Below, in pieces: positions 36,737 through 49,310 of a stretch of 64,000 bases of DNA (the stretch's first letter is position 1; every line of letters starts with the position of its first letter). The notes below the pieces were generated by a model that saw only the letters and a list, made by a program, of their open reading frames with translations, was not told the origin of the DNA and ran no database searches. This DNA is from Mercurialis annua (lineage: Eukaryota > Streptophyta > Magnoliopsida > Malpighiales > Euphorbiaceae), in NCBI RefSeq assembly GCF_937616625.2, contig NC_065573.1, positions 7,765,001-7,829,000 of the forward strand. Reading direction: 5' to 3'. Position numbers and translations under genes: made by a program.

Positions 36737-38050
36737 AGCAATTTTCAGCAAAATGTTTACAAGCGTTACGAAACAAATCCAAACGTTTCACGTTTTTAGC
36801 GATTTAAGCCAAACGTTTATAAACGGTACGAAACAAATCCAAATTGTTCACCTTTTTAGCGATTTAAGCCAAACGTTTATCAACGTTACTAAGCAAATCC
36901 AAACGTTTCACCTTTTTAGTAATTTAAGCCGAACGTTTACAAACGTTATGAAACAAATCAAAACGTTTCACGAAATTTAAGCAAAACGTTTATAAAGGTT
37001 AAGAAAGAAATCCTAATTTTTTACCTTTTTAGCAATTTAAGCCAAAATTTTACAAACGTTACAAAACAAATTTAACTGTTTCACCTTTTTAGCAATTTAA
37101 GTCCAACGTATACAAACGTTACGAAACAAATCCAAACGTTTCACCCTTTTAGCGATTTAAGCCAAACGTTTACAAACGTTACGAAATAAATTCAAACGTT
37201 TCACCTTTTTAGCGATTTAAGCCAAACATTTACAAACGTTACGAAACAAAACCAAACGTTTGACCTTTTTAGCAATTTAAGCCAAACGTTTACAAACGTT
37301 ATCAAACAAATCAATACGTTTCACCTTTTTAGCGATTTAAGTCAAACGTTGCGAAACAAAACCAAACGTTTAAAATGGTACGAAACAAATCCAAACGTTT
37401 CACATTTTTAGCAATTTAAGCCAAGCGTTTACAAACGTTACAAAACAAAACCAAGCTATTCACCTTTTTAGCAATTTAAGCCAAACGTTTACAAACGTTA
37501 CGAAGCATTTCACCTTTTTAACAATTTAAGCTAAACGTTTACAAACGTTACGAAACAAATCCAAGTGTTTCACCTTTTTAGCTATTTGATCTAAACGTTT
37601 ACAAACGTTTCCAAACAAATCCAAACGTTTCACCTTTTTAGCTATTTAGGCCAAACGTTTCCAAACGTTACGAAAAAAATCCAAACGTATCACCTTTTCA
37701 GTTATTTAAGCCAAACGTTTACAAAGGTTATGAAACAAATCCAAATGTTTTCCCATTTTAGCGATTTAAGTCAAACGTTTACAAACGTTGCGAAACAAAT
37801 CCAAACGAAAACCTTTTAGCAATTTAAGCCAAACGTTTAAAAATATTACGAAACAAATCCAAATGTTTCCCCATTTTAGTGATTTAAGCCAAACGTTTAC
37901 AAACGTTGCGAAACAAATCCAAACGTTACGCCTTTTTAACGATTTAAACCAAACCTTTACAAACGCTAAGAAACTAAACAAAACAAAACATTTAAAACGT
38001 TACGAAACAAATCCAAACGTTTCACATTTTTTGCGATTTAAGCCAAACGT
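36737..38050 (+). repeat. Higher-order repeat H1, copy 2
   Basis: It starts at agcaattttcagcaaaatg (36737), 1,336 bp after copy 1. The late marker ctaagaaactaaacaaaac lies 1,345 bp after its partner, so small indels have accumulated. The right boundary is estimated from loss of similarity after cacattttttgcgatttaag near 38045. Confidence 0.75.
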
Positions 38051-40070
38051 TTACAAACGTTATGAAGCAAAACCAAACGTTTCACACTTTTAGCGATTTA
38101 AGACAAACGTTAACAAACGTTATGAAACAAATCCAAGCGTTTCACATATTTAGCGATTTAAGCCGAACATTTACAAAAGTTACGAAACAAATCCAAGCGT
38201 TTCCCCTTTTTAGAAATTTAAGCCAAACGTTTACAAATGTTACGAAACACAACCAAACATTTCCCCTTTTTATTAATGTAAGACAAACATTTACAAACTT
38301 CACGAAACAAAACCAAACATTTAACATTTTTAGCGATTTAAGCCACATCTTTAAATCGTTTCAAAATAACTCCAAACGTTTAACATTTTTAGCAATTTAA
38401 TCCAAACCTTTACAAACGTTACGAAACAAAACCAAGCCTTTCACCTTTTTAGCAATTTATGCCAAACGTTGTACAAACGTTACGAAACAAATCTAAGCGC
38501 TTCACCTTTTTATCAATTTAAGCCCAACGTTTACAAATGTTCTGAAACACATCCCAGCGTTTCACCTTTTTAGTAATTTAAGCCAAACATTTACAAACGT
38601 TATAAAACAAATACAAGCGTTTCACTTTTTGGAAATTTAAGCCAAACGTTTACAAACGCTACAAAAGAAATCCAAACGTTTACAAACATTACGAAACAAA
38701 ACCAAACATTTCACTTTTTTAGCAATTTAGGCCAAACGTTTACAAACGTTACGAAACAAATCCAAACATTTCCCCATTTTAGCGATTGAAGCCAAACGTT
38801 TACAAACTAAGAAACAAATCCAAATGTTTCACCTTTTTAGCAATTTAAGCCAAACGTTTACAGACGTTACGAAACAAATCCTAACGGTTCACCTTTATAG
38901 GTTTTTATGCCAAACGTTTACAAAGGTTATGAAACATATCAAAATGTTTCACTTTTTTATCAATTTAAACCAAACGTTTACAAACGTTACGAAACAAATC
39001 CAAGCGTTTCACTGTTTAAGCAATTTAAGCCAAACGTTTACAAACGTTACGAAACAAATCCAAGCGATTCACCTTTTTAGCAATTTAAGCCAAACGTTTG
39101 CAAACGCTACGAAACAAATCCAAGCGTTTCCCCTTTTTAGCAATTTAAGTCAAACGTTTACAAATGTTACGAAACAAATCTAAACGTTTCCCCTTTTTAG
39201 CGATTTAAGCCAACGTTTACAAACGTTACGAAACAAATCTAAACGTATCCCCTTTGTAGCAATTTTAGCCAAACGTTTACAAACGCTACAAAAACAAATC
39301 AAAACGTTTCACCTTTTACGCGATTTAAGCCAAACGTTTACAAATGTTACGAAACAAAACCAAGCGTTTCACCTTTTAGGAATTTAAGCCAAACGTTTAC
39401 AAACGTAACGAAACAAATCCAAGCATTTCACATTTTTAGCAATATAAGCCAAACGTTTGCAAACGTTACGATACAAATTCAAGTTTTTCACCTTTTTAAC
39501 AATTTAAGCCAAATAATTACAAACGTTACGAAGCAAATCCAAACATTTCCCCGTTTTAGCGATTTAAGCCAAATATTTACAAACGGTACGAAACAAATTA
39601 AAACGTTTCACCTTTTTAGCGATTTAAGACAAATATTTATAAACGCTACGAAACAAAACGTTACCAAACAAATCCAAGCGTTTCACCTTTTTAGCAACTT
39701 AAGGCAAACATTTAGAAACGTTACGAAACAAATCAAACCATTTTACCTTTTTAGCAATTTAAGCGAAACGTTTAGAAATGCTACGAAACAAAGCCAAGCG
39801 TTTAACCTTTTTAATAATTTAAGCCAAACGTTTACAAACGTTATAAAACAAATCCAAGCGTTTCAACTTTCTAGCAATTTAAGCCAAACGTTTACAAACG
39901 TTATGAAACAAATCCAAATGTTTCACCTTTTTAGCGATTTAAGCCGAAAGTTTACAAACGTTACGAAACAAAACCAAACATTTCACCTTCTTAGAGATTT
40001 AATCTGAATGTTCACAAATGATACGAAACAAAATCAAACGTTTCACCTTTTTAGCGATTTAAGCCAAATG

Positions 40071-43000
40071 TTTACAAACGTTACGAAACAAATTCAAATA
40101 TTTCCCCATTTTAGCGATTTCAGCCAAACGTTTACAAACATTACGAAACGAATCCAAACGTTTCACCTTTTTAGCGATTAAAGGTAAACGTTTACCAACG
40201 TTATGAAACAAATCCAAACGTTTCACCTTTTTAGCGATTTAAGCCGAACGTTTACAAACGTTACGAAACAAATCCAAACGTTTCACCTCTTTAGAGATTT
40301 AAGCCGAATGTTCACAAATGTTACAAAACATAATCAAACGTTTCACCTTTTTAGCGATTTAAGCCAAATGTTTACAAACATTATGAAACAAATTCAAACA
40401 TTTCCCCATTTTAGCGATTTCAGCAAACGTTTACAAACGTTCCGAAACAAATCCAAGCGTTTCACCGTTTTAGTAATTGAACCCAAACGTTACAAAACAA
40501 ATCCAAGCGTTTCACCTTTTTAGTAATTTAAGATAAACGTTTAAAAACATTACGAAACAAATCCAAGCGTTTCACCTTTTTAGCAATTTAAGCCAAATGT
40601 TTACAAACGTTACGAAACGAATCCAAGTGTGTCACCTTTTTAGCAATTTTAGCAAATATTTTACCAACGTTTCGAAACAAATCCAAACGTTTCACCTTTT
40701 TAGCGATTTAAGCCAAACGTTTATAAACGGTGTGAAACAAACCCAAACGTTTCAGCTTTTTAGCGATTTAAACCAAACGTTTATAAACGGTGTGAAACAA
40801 ATCCAAACGTTTCACCTTTTTAGCGATTTAAACCAAACATTTAGAAACGTTACGAAACAAATCCAAACGTTTCACCTTTTTAGCGATTGAAGCCAAACGT
40901 TTACAAACGTTACGAAACAAATCCAAATGTTTCACATTTTTAGCGATTGAAGCCAAACGTTTACAAACGTTACAAAAAACCAAGCGTTTCACCTTTTTAG
41001 CAATTTAAGCCAAAAGTTTAAAAACGTAACGAAAGTAATCCAAGCTTGTCACCGTTGTAGCAATTTAAGCCAAACGTTTCGAAACAAATCCAACCGTTTT
41101 ACCTTTTTAGCAATTTAAGCCAAATGTTTACAAATGTTACGAAACAAATCCAAATATTTCACCTTTTTAGCAATTTAAGCCAAATGTTTACAAATGGTAC
41201 AAAACAAATCCAAACGTTTCACCTTTTTAGAGATTTAAGCCTAACGTTTAGAAACGCTACGAAACAAATCCAAACATTTCTCCTTTTTAGCAATTCAAGC
41301 CAAACATTTACAAACTTTACGAAACAAACCCAAGCGTTTCTCCTTTTTAGCAATTTAAGCCAAACGTTTACAAACGTTACTAAACAAATCCAAGCGTTTC
41401 ACCTTTTTAGCAAATTAAGCCAAACGTTTACAAACATTCCGAAACAAATCCAAGCATTTCACCTTTTTAGAAATTTAAGCCAAACGTTTACAAATGTTAC
41501 GAAACAAATCCAAGTGTTTCACCTTTTTAGCAATTTAAGCCAAACGTTACGAAACAGATCCAAGCGTTTCTCCTTTTTACCAATTTAAGTCAAACGTTTA
41601 CAAACGATACGAAACAAATCCAAACGTTTCCCCTTTTTAGCGATTGAGGCCAAACGTTTACAAACGTTACGAAACAAATTTAAATGTTTCACCTTTTTAG
41701 CGATTTAAGCCAAACGTTTACAAACGCTACGAAACAAATACAACCGTTTCGGGTTTTTAGCAATTTAAGCCAAACGTTTACAAACGCTACGAAACAAATC
41801 AAAACGTTTCACCTTTTTAGCGATTGAAGCCAAACGTGTACAAATGTTACGAAACATATCCAAACATTTCCCAATTTTAGCGATTTAAGCCAAACGTTTA
41901 TAAACATTACGAAACCAAACCAAACATTTACAAACGTTAAGAAACAAATCCAAACGTTTACAAACGTTACGAAACAAATCCCAACTTTTCCCCATTTTAG
42001 CGATTTAAGCCAAACGTTTACAAACGTTATGAAAAAATCCAAACGTTTCACCTTTTTAGCGATTTAGGCCAAAAGTTTACAAACGTTACTAAACAAATGC
42101 AAACGTTTGCAAACATTACGGAACAAAAACAAACATTTAAGCCAAACGTTTACAAACGCTATGAAACAAATCCAAACTTTTCTCATTTTTAGCGATTGAA
42201 GCCAAACGTTTACAAACGTTAACAAACAAATCCAAACGGTTCCCCATTTTAGCGATTTAAGCCAAACGTTTATAAACGTTAGGAAACAAAACCAAACGTT
42301 TACAAAAATAAATCTAAATGTTTCACATATTTAGCAATATAAGCCAAACGTTTATAAACGTTACGAAGTCTTTCACCTTTTTCACAATTTAAGCTAAACG
42401 TTTACAAACGTTTTGAAACAAATCCAAGCGTTTCACCTTTTTAACAATTTGAGCCAAACGTTTACAAACGTTACAAAACAAATCCAAACGTTTCACCTTT
42501 TTCGCTATTTAAGGAAAAAGTTTACAAATGTTACGAAAAAAATCCAAACGTTTCACATTTTTACAATTTAAGCCAAACGTTTACAAAGGTGACAAAACAA
42601 ATCCAACCGTTTCCCCATTTTAGCGATGTAAGCCAAACGTTTACAAACATTACGAAAAAAATCCAAATATTTCACCTTTTTAGAGATTTAAGCCAAACGT
42701 TAACAAATGTTACGAAACAAACCCAAGCGTTTCACCTTTTTGGCAATCTAAGCAAAACGTTTACAAACGTTACAAAATAAATCCAAACGTTTCGCCTTTT
42801 TAGCGATTTAAGCCAAACGTTTGCAAACGTTACGAAGCAAATACAAATGTTTCACCTTTTTAGCGATTGAAGCCAAACGTTTACAAATGTTACGACACAA
42901 ATCCAAACGTTTCACCTTTTAAGCAATTTAAGCAAAACGTTTACAAACGTAACGAAACAAATCCAAACATTTCAACTTTTAAGCAATTTAAGCCAAACGT

Positions 43001-44101
43001 TCACAAACGTTGCGAAATAAATCCAAGCGTTTCACCTTTTTAAAAATTTAGCCAAACTTTTACAAAGTTTATAAAACAAACCCAAACATTTCACCTTTTT
43101 ATTGATTTAAGCTAAACGTTTACAAATGATACGAAACAAATCAAAACATTTCACCTTTTTAGCGATTTAAGCCAAACGTTTACAATGTTGCGAAATAGAT
43201 CCAAATGTTTCACCTTTTTAGCGATTTAAGCCAAATGTTTACAAACGTTACGGAACAAATCCAAGCATTTCACCTTTTTAGTAATGTAAGCCAAACATTT
43301 ACAAATGTTACGAAATGAAACCAAGCGGGTCACCTTTTTAGCAATTTTCAGCAAAATGTTTACAAGCGTTACAAAACAAATCCAAACGTTTCTCCTTTTT
43401 AGCGATTTAAGCCAAACGTTTATAACGGTACGAAACAAATCCAAATGTTTCACCTTTTTAGCGATTTAAGCAGCAATTTAAGCCAAACGTTTACAAACGT
43501 TATGAAACAAATCCAAACGTTTCACAAAATTTAAGCAAAATATTTACAAAGGTTACGAAAGAAATCCAAATTTTTCACCTTTTTAGCAATTTAAGCCAAA
43601 ATTTTACAAACGTTACGAAACAAATTAAACTGTTTCACCTTTTTAGCAATTTAAGTCCAACGTTTACAAACGTTACGAAACAAATCCAAACGTTTTGCCT
43701 TTTTAGCGATTTAAGCCAAATGTTTACAAACGTTACGAAACAAATCCAAACGTTTCACCTTTTTAGCAATTTAAGTCAAACGTTTACAAACGTTACGAAA
43801 CAAATCCAAACGTTTGACCTTTTTAGCGATTAAAGCCAAACGTTTACAAACGTTACCAAACAAATCCAAATGTTTCACCTTTTTAGCGATTTAAGCCAAA
43901 CGTTTACAAACGTTGCGAAATAAAACCAAACGCTTGAAACGGTACGAAAAAAATCCAAACGTTTCATATTTTTAGCAATTTAAGCCAAACTTTTACAAAC
44001 GTTACGAAACAAAACCAAGCTATTCACCTTTTTAGCAATTTAAGCCAAACGTTTACAAACGTTACGAAGTGTTTTACCTTTTTAACAATTTAAGCTAAAC
44101 G
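40071..44101 (+). repeat. 4,031-bp tandem duplication, copy 1
   Basis: Nearly identical to the next 4,031 bp: open frames at 40203, 40597, 41124, 41809, 42589 and 43226 recur exactly 4,031 bp later. I noticed only about eight single-base differences and no indel. The left edge is around gtttacaaacgttacgaaac, present in both copies. Confidence 0.95.
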
Positions 44102-47100
44102 TTTACAAACGTTACGAAACAAATTCAAATATTTCCCCATTTTAGCGATTTCAGCCAAACGTTTACAAACGTTACGAAACGAATCCAAACGTTTCACCTT
44201 TTTAGCGATTAAAGGTAAACGTTTACCAACGTTATGAAACAAATCCAAACGTTTCACCTTTTTAGCGATTTAAGCCGAACGTTTACAAACGTTACGAAAC
44301 AAATCCAAACGTTTCACCTCTTTAGAGATTTAAGCCGAATGTTCACAAATGTTACAAAACATAATCAAACGTTTCACCTTTTTAGCGATTTAAGCCAAAT
44401 GTTTACAAACATTATGAAACAAATTCAAACATTTCCCCATTTTAGCGATTTCAGCAAACGTTTACAAACGTTCCGAAACAAATCCAAGCGTTTCACCGTT
44501 TTAGTAATTGAACCCAAACGTTACAAAACAAATCCAAGCGTTTCACCTTTTTAGTAATTTAAGATAAACGTTTAAAAACATTACGAAACAAATCCAAGCG
44601 TTTCACCTTTTTAGCAATTTAAGCCAAATGTTTACAAACGTTACGAAACGAATCCAAGTGTGTCACCTTTTTAGCAATTTTAGCAAATATTTTACCAACG
44701 TTTCGAAACAAATCCAAACGTTTCACCTTTTTAGCGATTTAAGCCAAACGTTTATAAACGGTGTGAAACAAACCCAAACGTTTCAGCTTTTTAGCGATTT
44801 AAACCAAACGTTTATAAACGGTGTGAAACAAATCCAAACATTTCACCTTTTTAGCGATTTAAACCAAACATTTAGAAACGTTACGAAACAAATCCAAACG
44901 TTTCACCTTTTTAGCGATTGAAGCCAAACGTTTACAAACGTTACGAAACAAATCCAAATGTTTCACATTTTTAGCGATTGAAGCCAAACGTTTACAAACG
45001 TTACAAAAAACCAAGCGTTTCACCTTTTTAGCAATTTAAGCCAAAAGTTTAAAAACGTAACGAAAGTAATCCAAGCTTGTCACCGTTGTAGCAATTTAAG
45101 CCAAACGTTTCGAAACAAATCCAACCGTTTTACCTTTTTAGCAATTTAAGCCAAATGTTTACAAATGTTACGAAACAAATCCAAATATTTCACCTTTTTA
45201 GCAATTTAAGCCAAATGTTTACAAATGGTACAAAACAAATCCAAACGTTTCACCTTTTTAGAGATTTAAGCCTAACGTTTAGAAACGCTACGAAACAAAT
45301 CCAAACATTTCTCCTTTTTAGCAATTCAAGCCAAACATTTACAAACTTTACGAAACAAACCCAAGCGTTTCTCCTTTTTAGCAATTTAAGCCAAACGTTT
45401 ACAAACGTTACTAAACAAATCCAAGCGTTTCACCTTTTTAGCAAATTAAGCCAAACGTTTACAAACATTCCGAAACAAATCCAAGCATTTCACCTTTTTA
45501 GAAATTTAAGCCAAACGTTTACAAATGTTACGAAACAAATCCAAGTGTTTCACCTTTTTAGCAATTTAAGCCAAACGTTACGAAACAGATCCAAGCGTTT
45601 CTCCTTTTTACCAATTTAAGTCAAACGTTTACAAACGATACGAAACAAATCCAAACGTTTCCCCTTTTTAGCGATTGAGGCCAAACGTTTACAAACGTTA
45701 CGAAACAAATTTAAATGTTTCACCTTTTTAGCGATTTAAGCCAAACGTTTACAAACGCTACGAAACAAATACAACCGTTTCGGGTTTTTAGCAATTTAAG
45801 CCAAACGTTTACAAACGCTACGAAACAAATCAAAACGTTTCACCTTTTTAGCGATTGAAGCCAAACGTGTACAAATGTTACGAAACATATCCAAACATTT
45901 CCCAATTTTAGCGATTTAAGCCAAACGTTTATAAACATTACGAAACCTAACCAAACATTTACAAACGTTAAGAAACAAATCCAAACGTTTACAAACGTTA
46001 CGAAACAAATCCCAACTTTTCCCCATTTTAGCGATTTAAGCCAAACGTTTACAAACGTTATGAAAAAATCCAAACGTTTCACCTTTTTAGCGATTTAGGC
46101 CAAAAGTTTACAAACGTTACTAAACAAATGCAAACGTTTGCAAACATTACGGAACAAAAACAAACATTTAAGCCAAACGTTTACAAACGCTATGAAACAA
46201 ATCCAAACTTTTCTCATTTTTAGCGATTGAAGCCAAACGTTTACAAACGTTAACAAACAAATCCAAACGGTTCCCCATTTTAGCGATTTAAGCCAAACGT
46301 TTATAAACGTTAGGAAACAAAACCAAACGTTTACAACAATAAATCTAAATGTTTCACATTTTTAGCAATATAAGCCAAACGTTTATAAACGTTACGAAGT
46401 CTTTCACCTTTTTCACAATTTAAGCTAAACGTTTACAAACGTTTTGAAACAAATCCAAGCGTTTCACCTTTTTAACAATTTGAGCCAAACGTTTACAAAC
46501 GTTACAAAACAAATCCAAACGTTTCACCTTTTTCGCTATTTAAGGAAAAAGTTTACAAATGTTACGAAAAAAATCCAAACGTTTCACATTTTTACAATTT
46601 AAGCCAAACGTTTACAAAGGTGACAAAACAAATCCAACCGTTTCCCCATTTTAGCGATGTAAGCCAAACGTTTACAAACATTACGAAAAAAATCCAAATA
46701 TTTCACCTTTTTAGAGATTTAAGCCAAACGTTAACAAATGTTACGAAACAAATCCAAGCGTTTCACCTTTTTGGCAATCTAAGCAAAACGTTTACAAACG
46801 TTACAAAATAAATCCAAACGTTTCGCCTTTTTAGCGATTTAAGCCAAACGTTTGCAAACGTTACGAAGCAAATACAAATGTTTCACCTTTTTAGCGATTG
46901 AAGCCAAACGTTTACAAATGTTACGACACAAATCCAAACGTTTCACCTTTTAAGCAATTTAAGCAAAACGTTTACAAACGTAACGAAACAAATCCAAACA
47001 TTTCAACTTTTAAGCAATTTAAGCCAAACGTTCACAAACGTTGCGAAATAAATCCAAGCGTTTCACCTTTTTAAAAATTTAGCCAAACTTTTACAAAGTT

Positions 47101-48132
47101 TATAAAACAAACCCAAACATTTCACCTTTTTATTGATTTAAGCTAAACGTTTACAAATGATACGAAACAAATCAAAACATTTCACCTTTTTAGCGATTTA
47201 AGCCAAACGTTTACAATGTTGCGAAATAGATCCAAATGTTTCACCTTTTTAGCGATTTAAGCCAAATGTTTACAAACGTTACGGAACAAATCCAAGCATT
47301 TCACCTTTTTAGCAATGTAAGCCAAACATTTACAAATGTTACGAAATGAAACCAAGCGGGTCACCTTTTTAGCAATTTTCAGCAAAATGTTTACAAGCGT
47401 TACAAAACAAATCCAAACGTTTCTCCTTTTTAGCGATTTAAGCCAAACGTTTATAACGGTACGAAACAAATCCAAATGTTTCACCTTTTTAGCGATTTAA
47501 GCAGCAATTTAAGCCAAACGTTTACAAACGTTATGAAACAAATCCAAACGTTTCACAAAATTTAAGCAAAATATTTACAAAGGTTACGAAAGAAATCCAA
47601 ATTTTTCACCTTTTTAGCAATTTAAGCCAAAATTTTACAAACGTTACGAAACAAATTAAACTGTTTCACCTTTTTAGCAATTTAAGTCCAACGTTTACAA
47701 ACGTTACGAAACAAATCCAAACGTTTTGCCTTTTTAGCGATTTAAGCCAAATGTTTACAAACGTTACGAAACAAATCCAAACGTTTCACCTTTTTAGCAA
47801 TTTAAGTCAAACGTTTACAAACGTTACGAAACAAATCCAAACGTTTGACCTTTTTAGCGATTAAAGCCAAACGTTTACAAACGTTACCAAACAAATCCAA
47901 ATGTTTCACCTTTTTAGCGATTTAAGCCAAACGTTTACAAACGTTGCGAAATAAAACCAAACGCTTGAAACGGTACGAAAAAAATCCAAACGTTTCATAT
48001 TTTTAGCAATTTAAGCCAAACTTTTACAAACGTTACGAAACAAAACCAAGCTATTCACCTTTTTAGCAATTTAAGCCAAACGTTTACAAACGTTACGAAG
48101 TGTTTTACCTTTTTAACAATTTAAGCTAAACG
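44102..48132 (+). repeat. 4,031-bp tandem duplication, copy 2
   Basis: Second copy. Differences from copy 1 include gaaacctaacc for gaaaccaaacc (45943), tacaacaataaatc for tacaaaaataaatc (46334) and tagcaatgtaag for tagtaatgtaag. Similarity ends near 48132, where this copy continues as ctaagtgtttcacc while copy 1 re-enters the start of the unit. Confidence 0.95.
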
Positions 48133-49310
48133 TTTACAAACGTTACGAAACAAATCTAAGTGTTTCACCTTTTTAGCTATTTGAGCCAAACGTTACCAAA
48201 CAAATCCAAACGTTTCACCTTTTTAGCTATTTAAACCAAATGTTTACAAACGTTACAAAAAAATCCAAACATGTCACCTTTTTAGTTATTTAAGCCAAAC
48301 GTTTACAAAGGTTATGAAACAAATCCAAATGTTTCCCCATTTCAGCGATATAAGTCAAACATTTACAAACGTTACGAAACAAATCCAAAGGTAAACCTTT
48401 TAGCAAACTAAGCCAAACGTTTAAAAACGTTACGAAACAAATCCAAAACTTTCCCATTTTAGTGATTTATGCCAAACGTTTTCAAACGCTACGAAACAAA
48501 TCCAAACGTTTCGCATTTTTAACGATTTAAGCCAAACTTTTACAAATGCTAAGAAACTAAACAAAACAAAACATTAAAACGTTACGAAACAAATCCAAAC
48601 GTTTCACATTTTTAGTGATTTAAGTCAAACGTTTACAAACGTTACGAAAAAAAGCCAAACATTTACAACCATTACGAAATAAATCCAAGCGTTTCCCCTT
48701 TTTAGCAATTTAAGCAAAACGTTTACAAACGTTACGAAGCGCTTCACCTTTTTAACAATTTAAGCTAAACGTTTACAAACATTACGAAACAAATCTAAGT
48801 GTTTCACCTTTTTAGCTATTTGAGCCAAACGTTTACAAACGTTACCAAACAAATCCAAACGTTTCACCTTTTTAGCTATTTAAGCCAAATGTTTACAAAC
48901 GTTACGAAAAAAATCCAAACATATCACCTTTTTAGTTATTTAAGCCAAACGTTTACAAAGATTATGAAATAAATCCAAATGTTTCCCCATTTTAGCGATA
49001 TAAGTCAAACATTTACAAACGTTACGAAACAAATCCAAACGTAAACCTTTTAGCAAATTAAGCCAAATGTTTAAAAACGTTACGAAACAAATCCAAAACT
49101 TTCCCATTTTAGTGATTTAAGTCAAACGTTTACAAACGCTATGAAACAAATCCAAACGTTTCGCCTTTTTAACGATTTAAGCCAACCGTTTACAAATGCT
49201 AAGAAACTAAATAAAACAAAACATTAAAACGTTACGAAACAAATCCAAACGTTTCATATTTTTAGTGATTTAAGCCATACGTTTAGAAACGTTACGAAAA
49301 AAGCCAAACA
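47371..49310 (+). repeat. Higher-order repeat H1, further full and partial copies
   Basis: 47371 to about 48640 carries all H1 markers in order, from agcaattttcagc to aagaaactaaacaaaac (48551). About 48700-49310 repeats only the last half, with aagaaactaaataaaac at 49201, 650 bp after its partner. A truncated H1 copy at 43340-44101 is cut by the junction of the 4,031-bp duplication. Confidence 0.7.
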
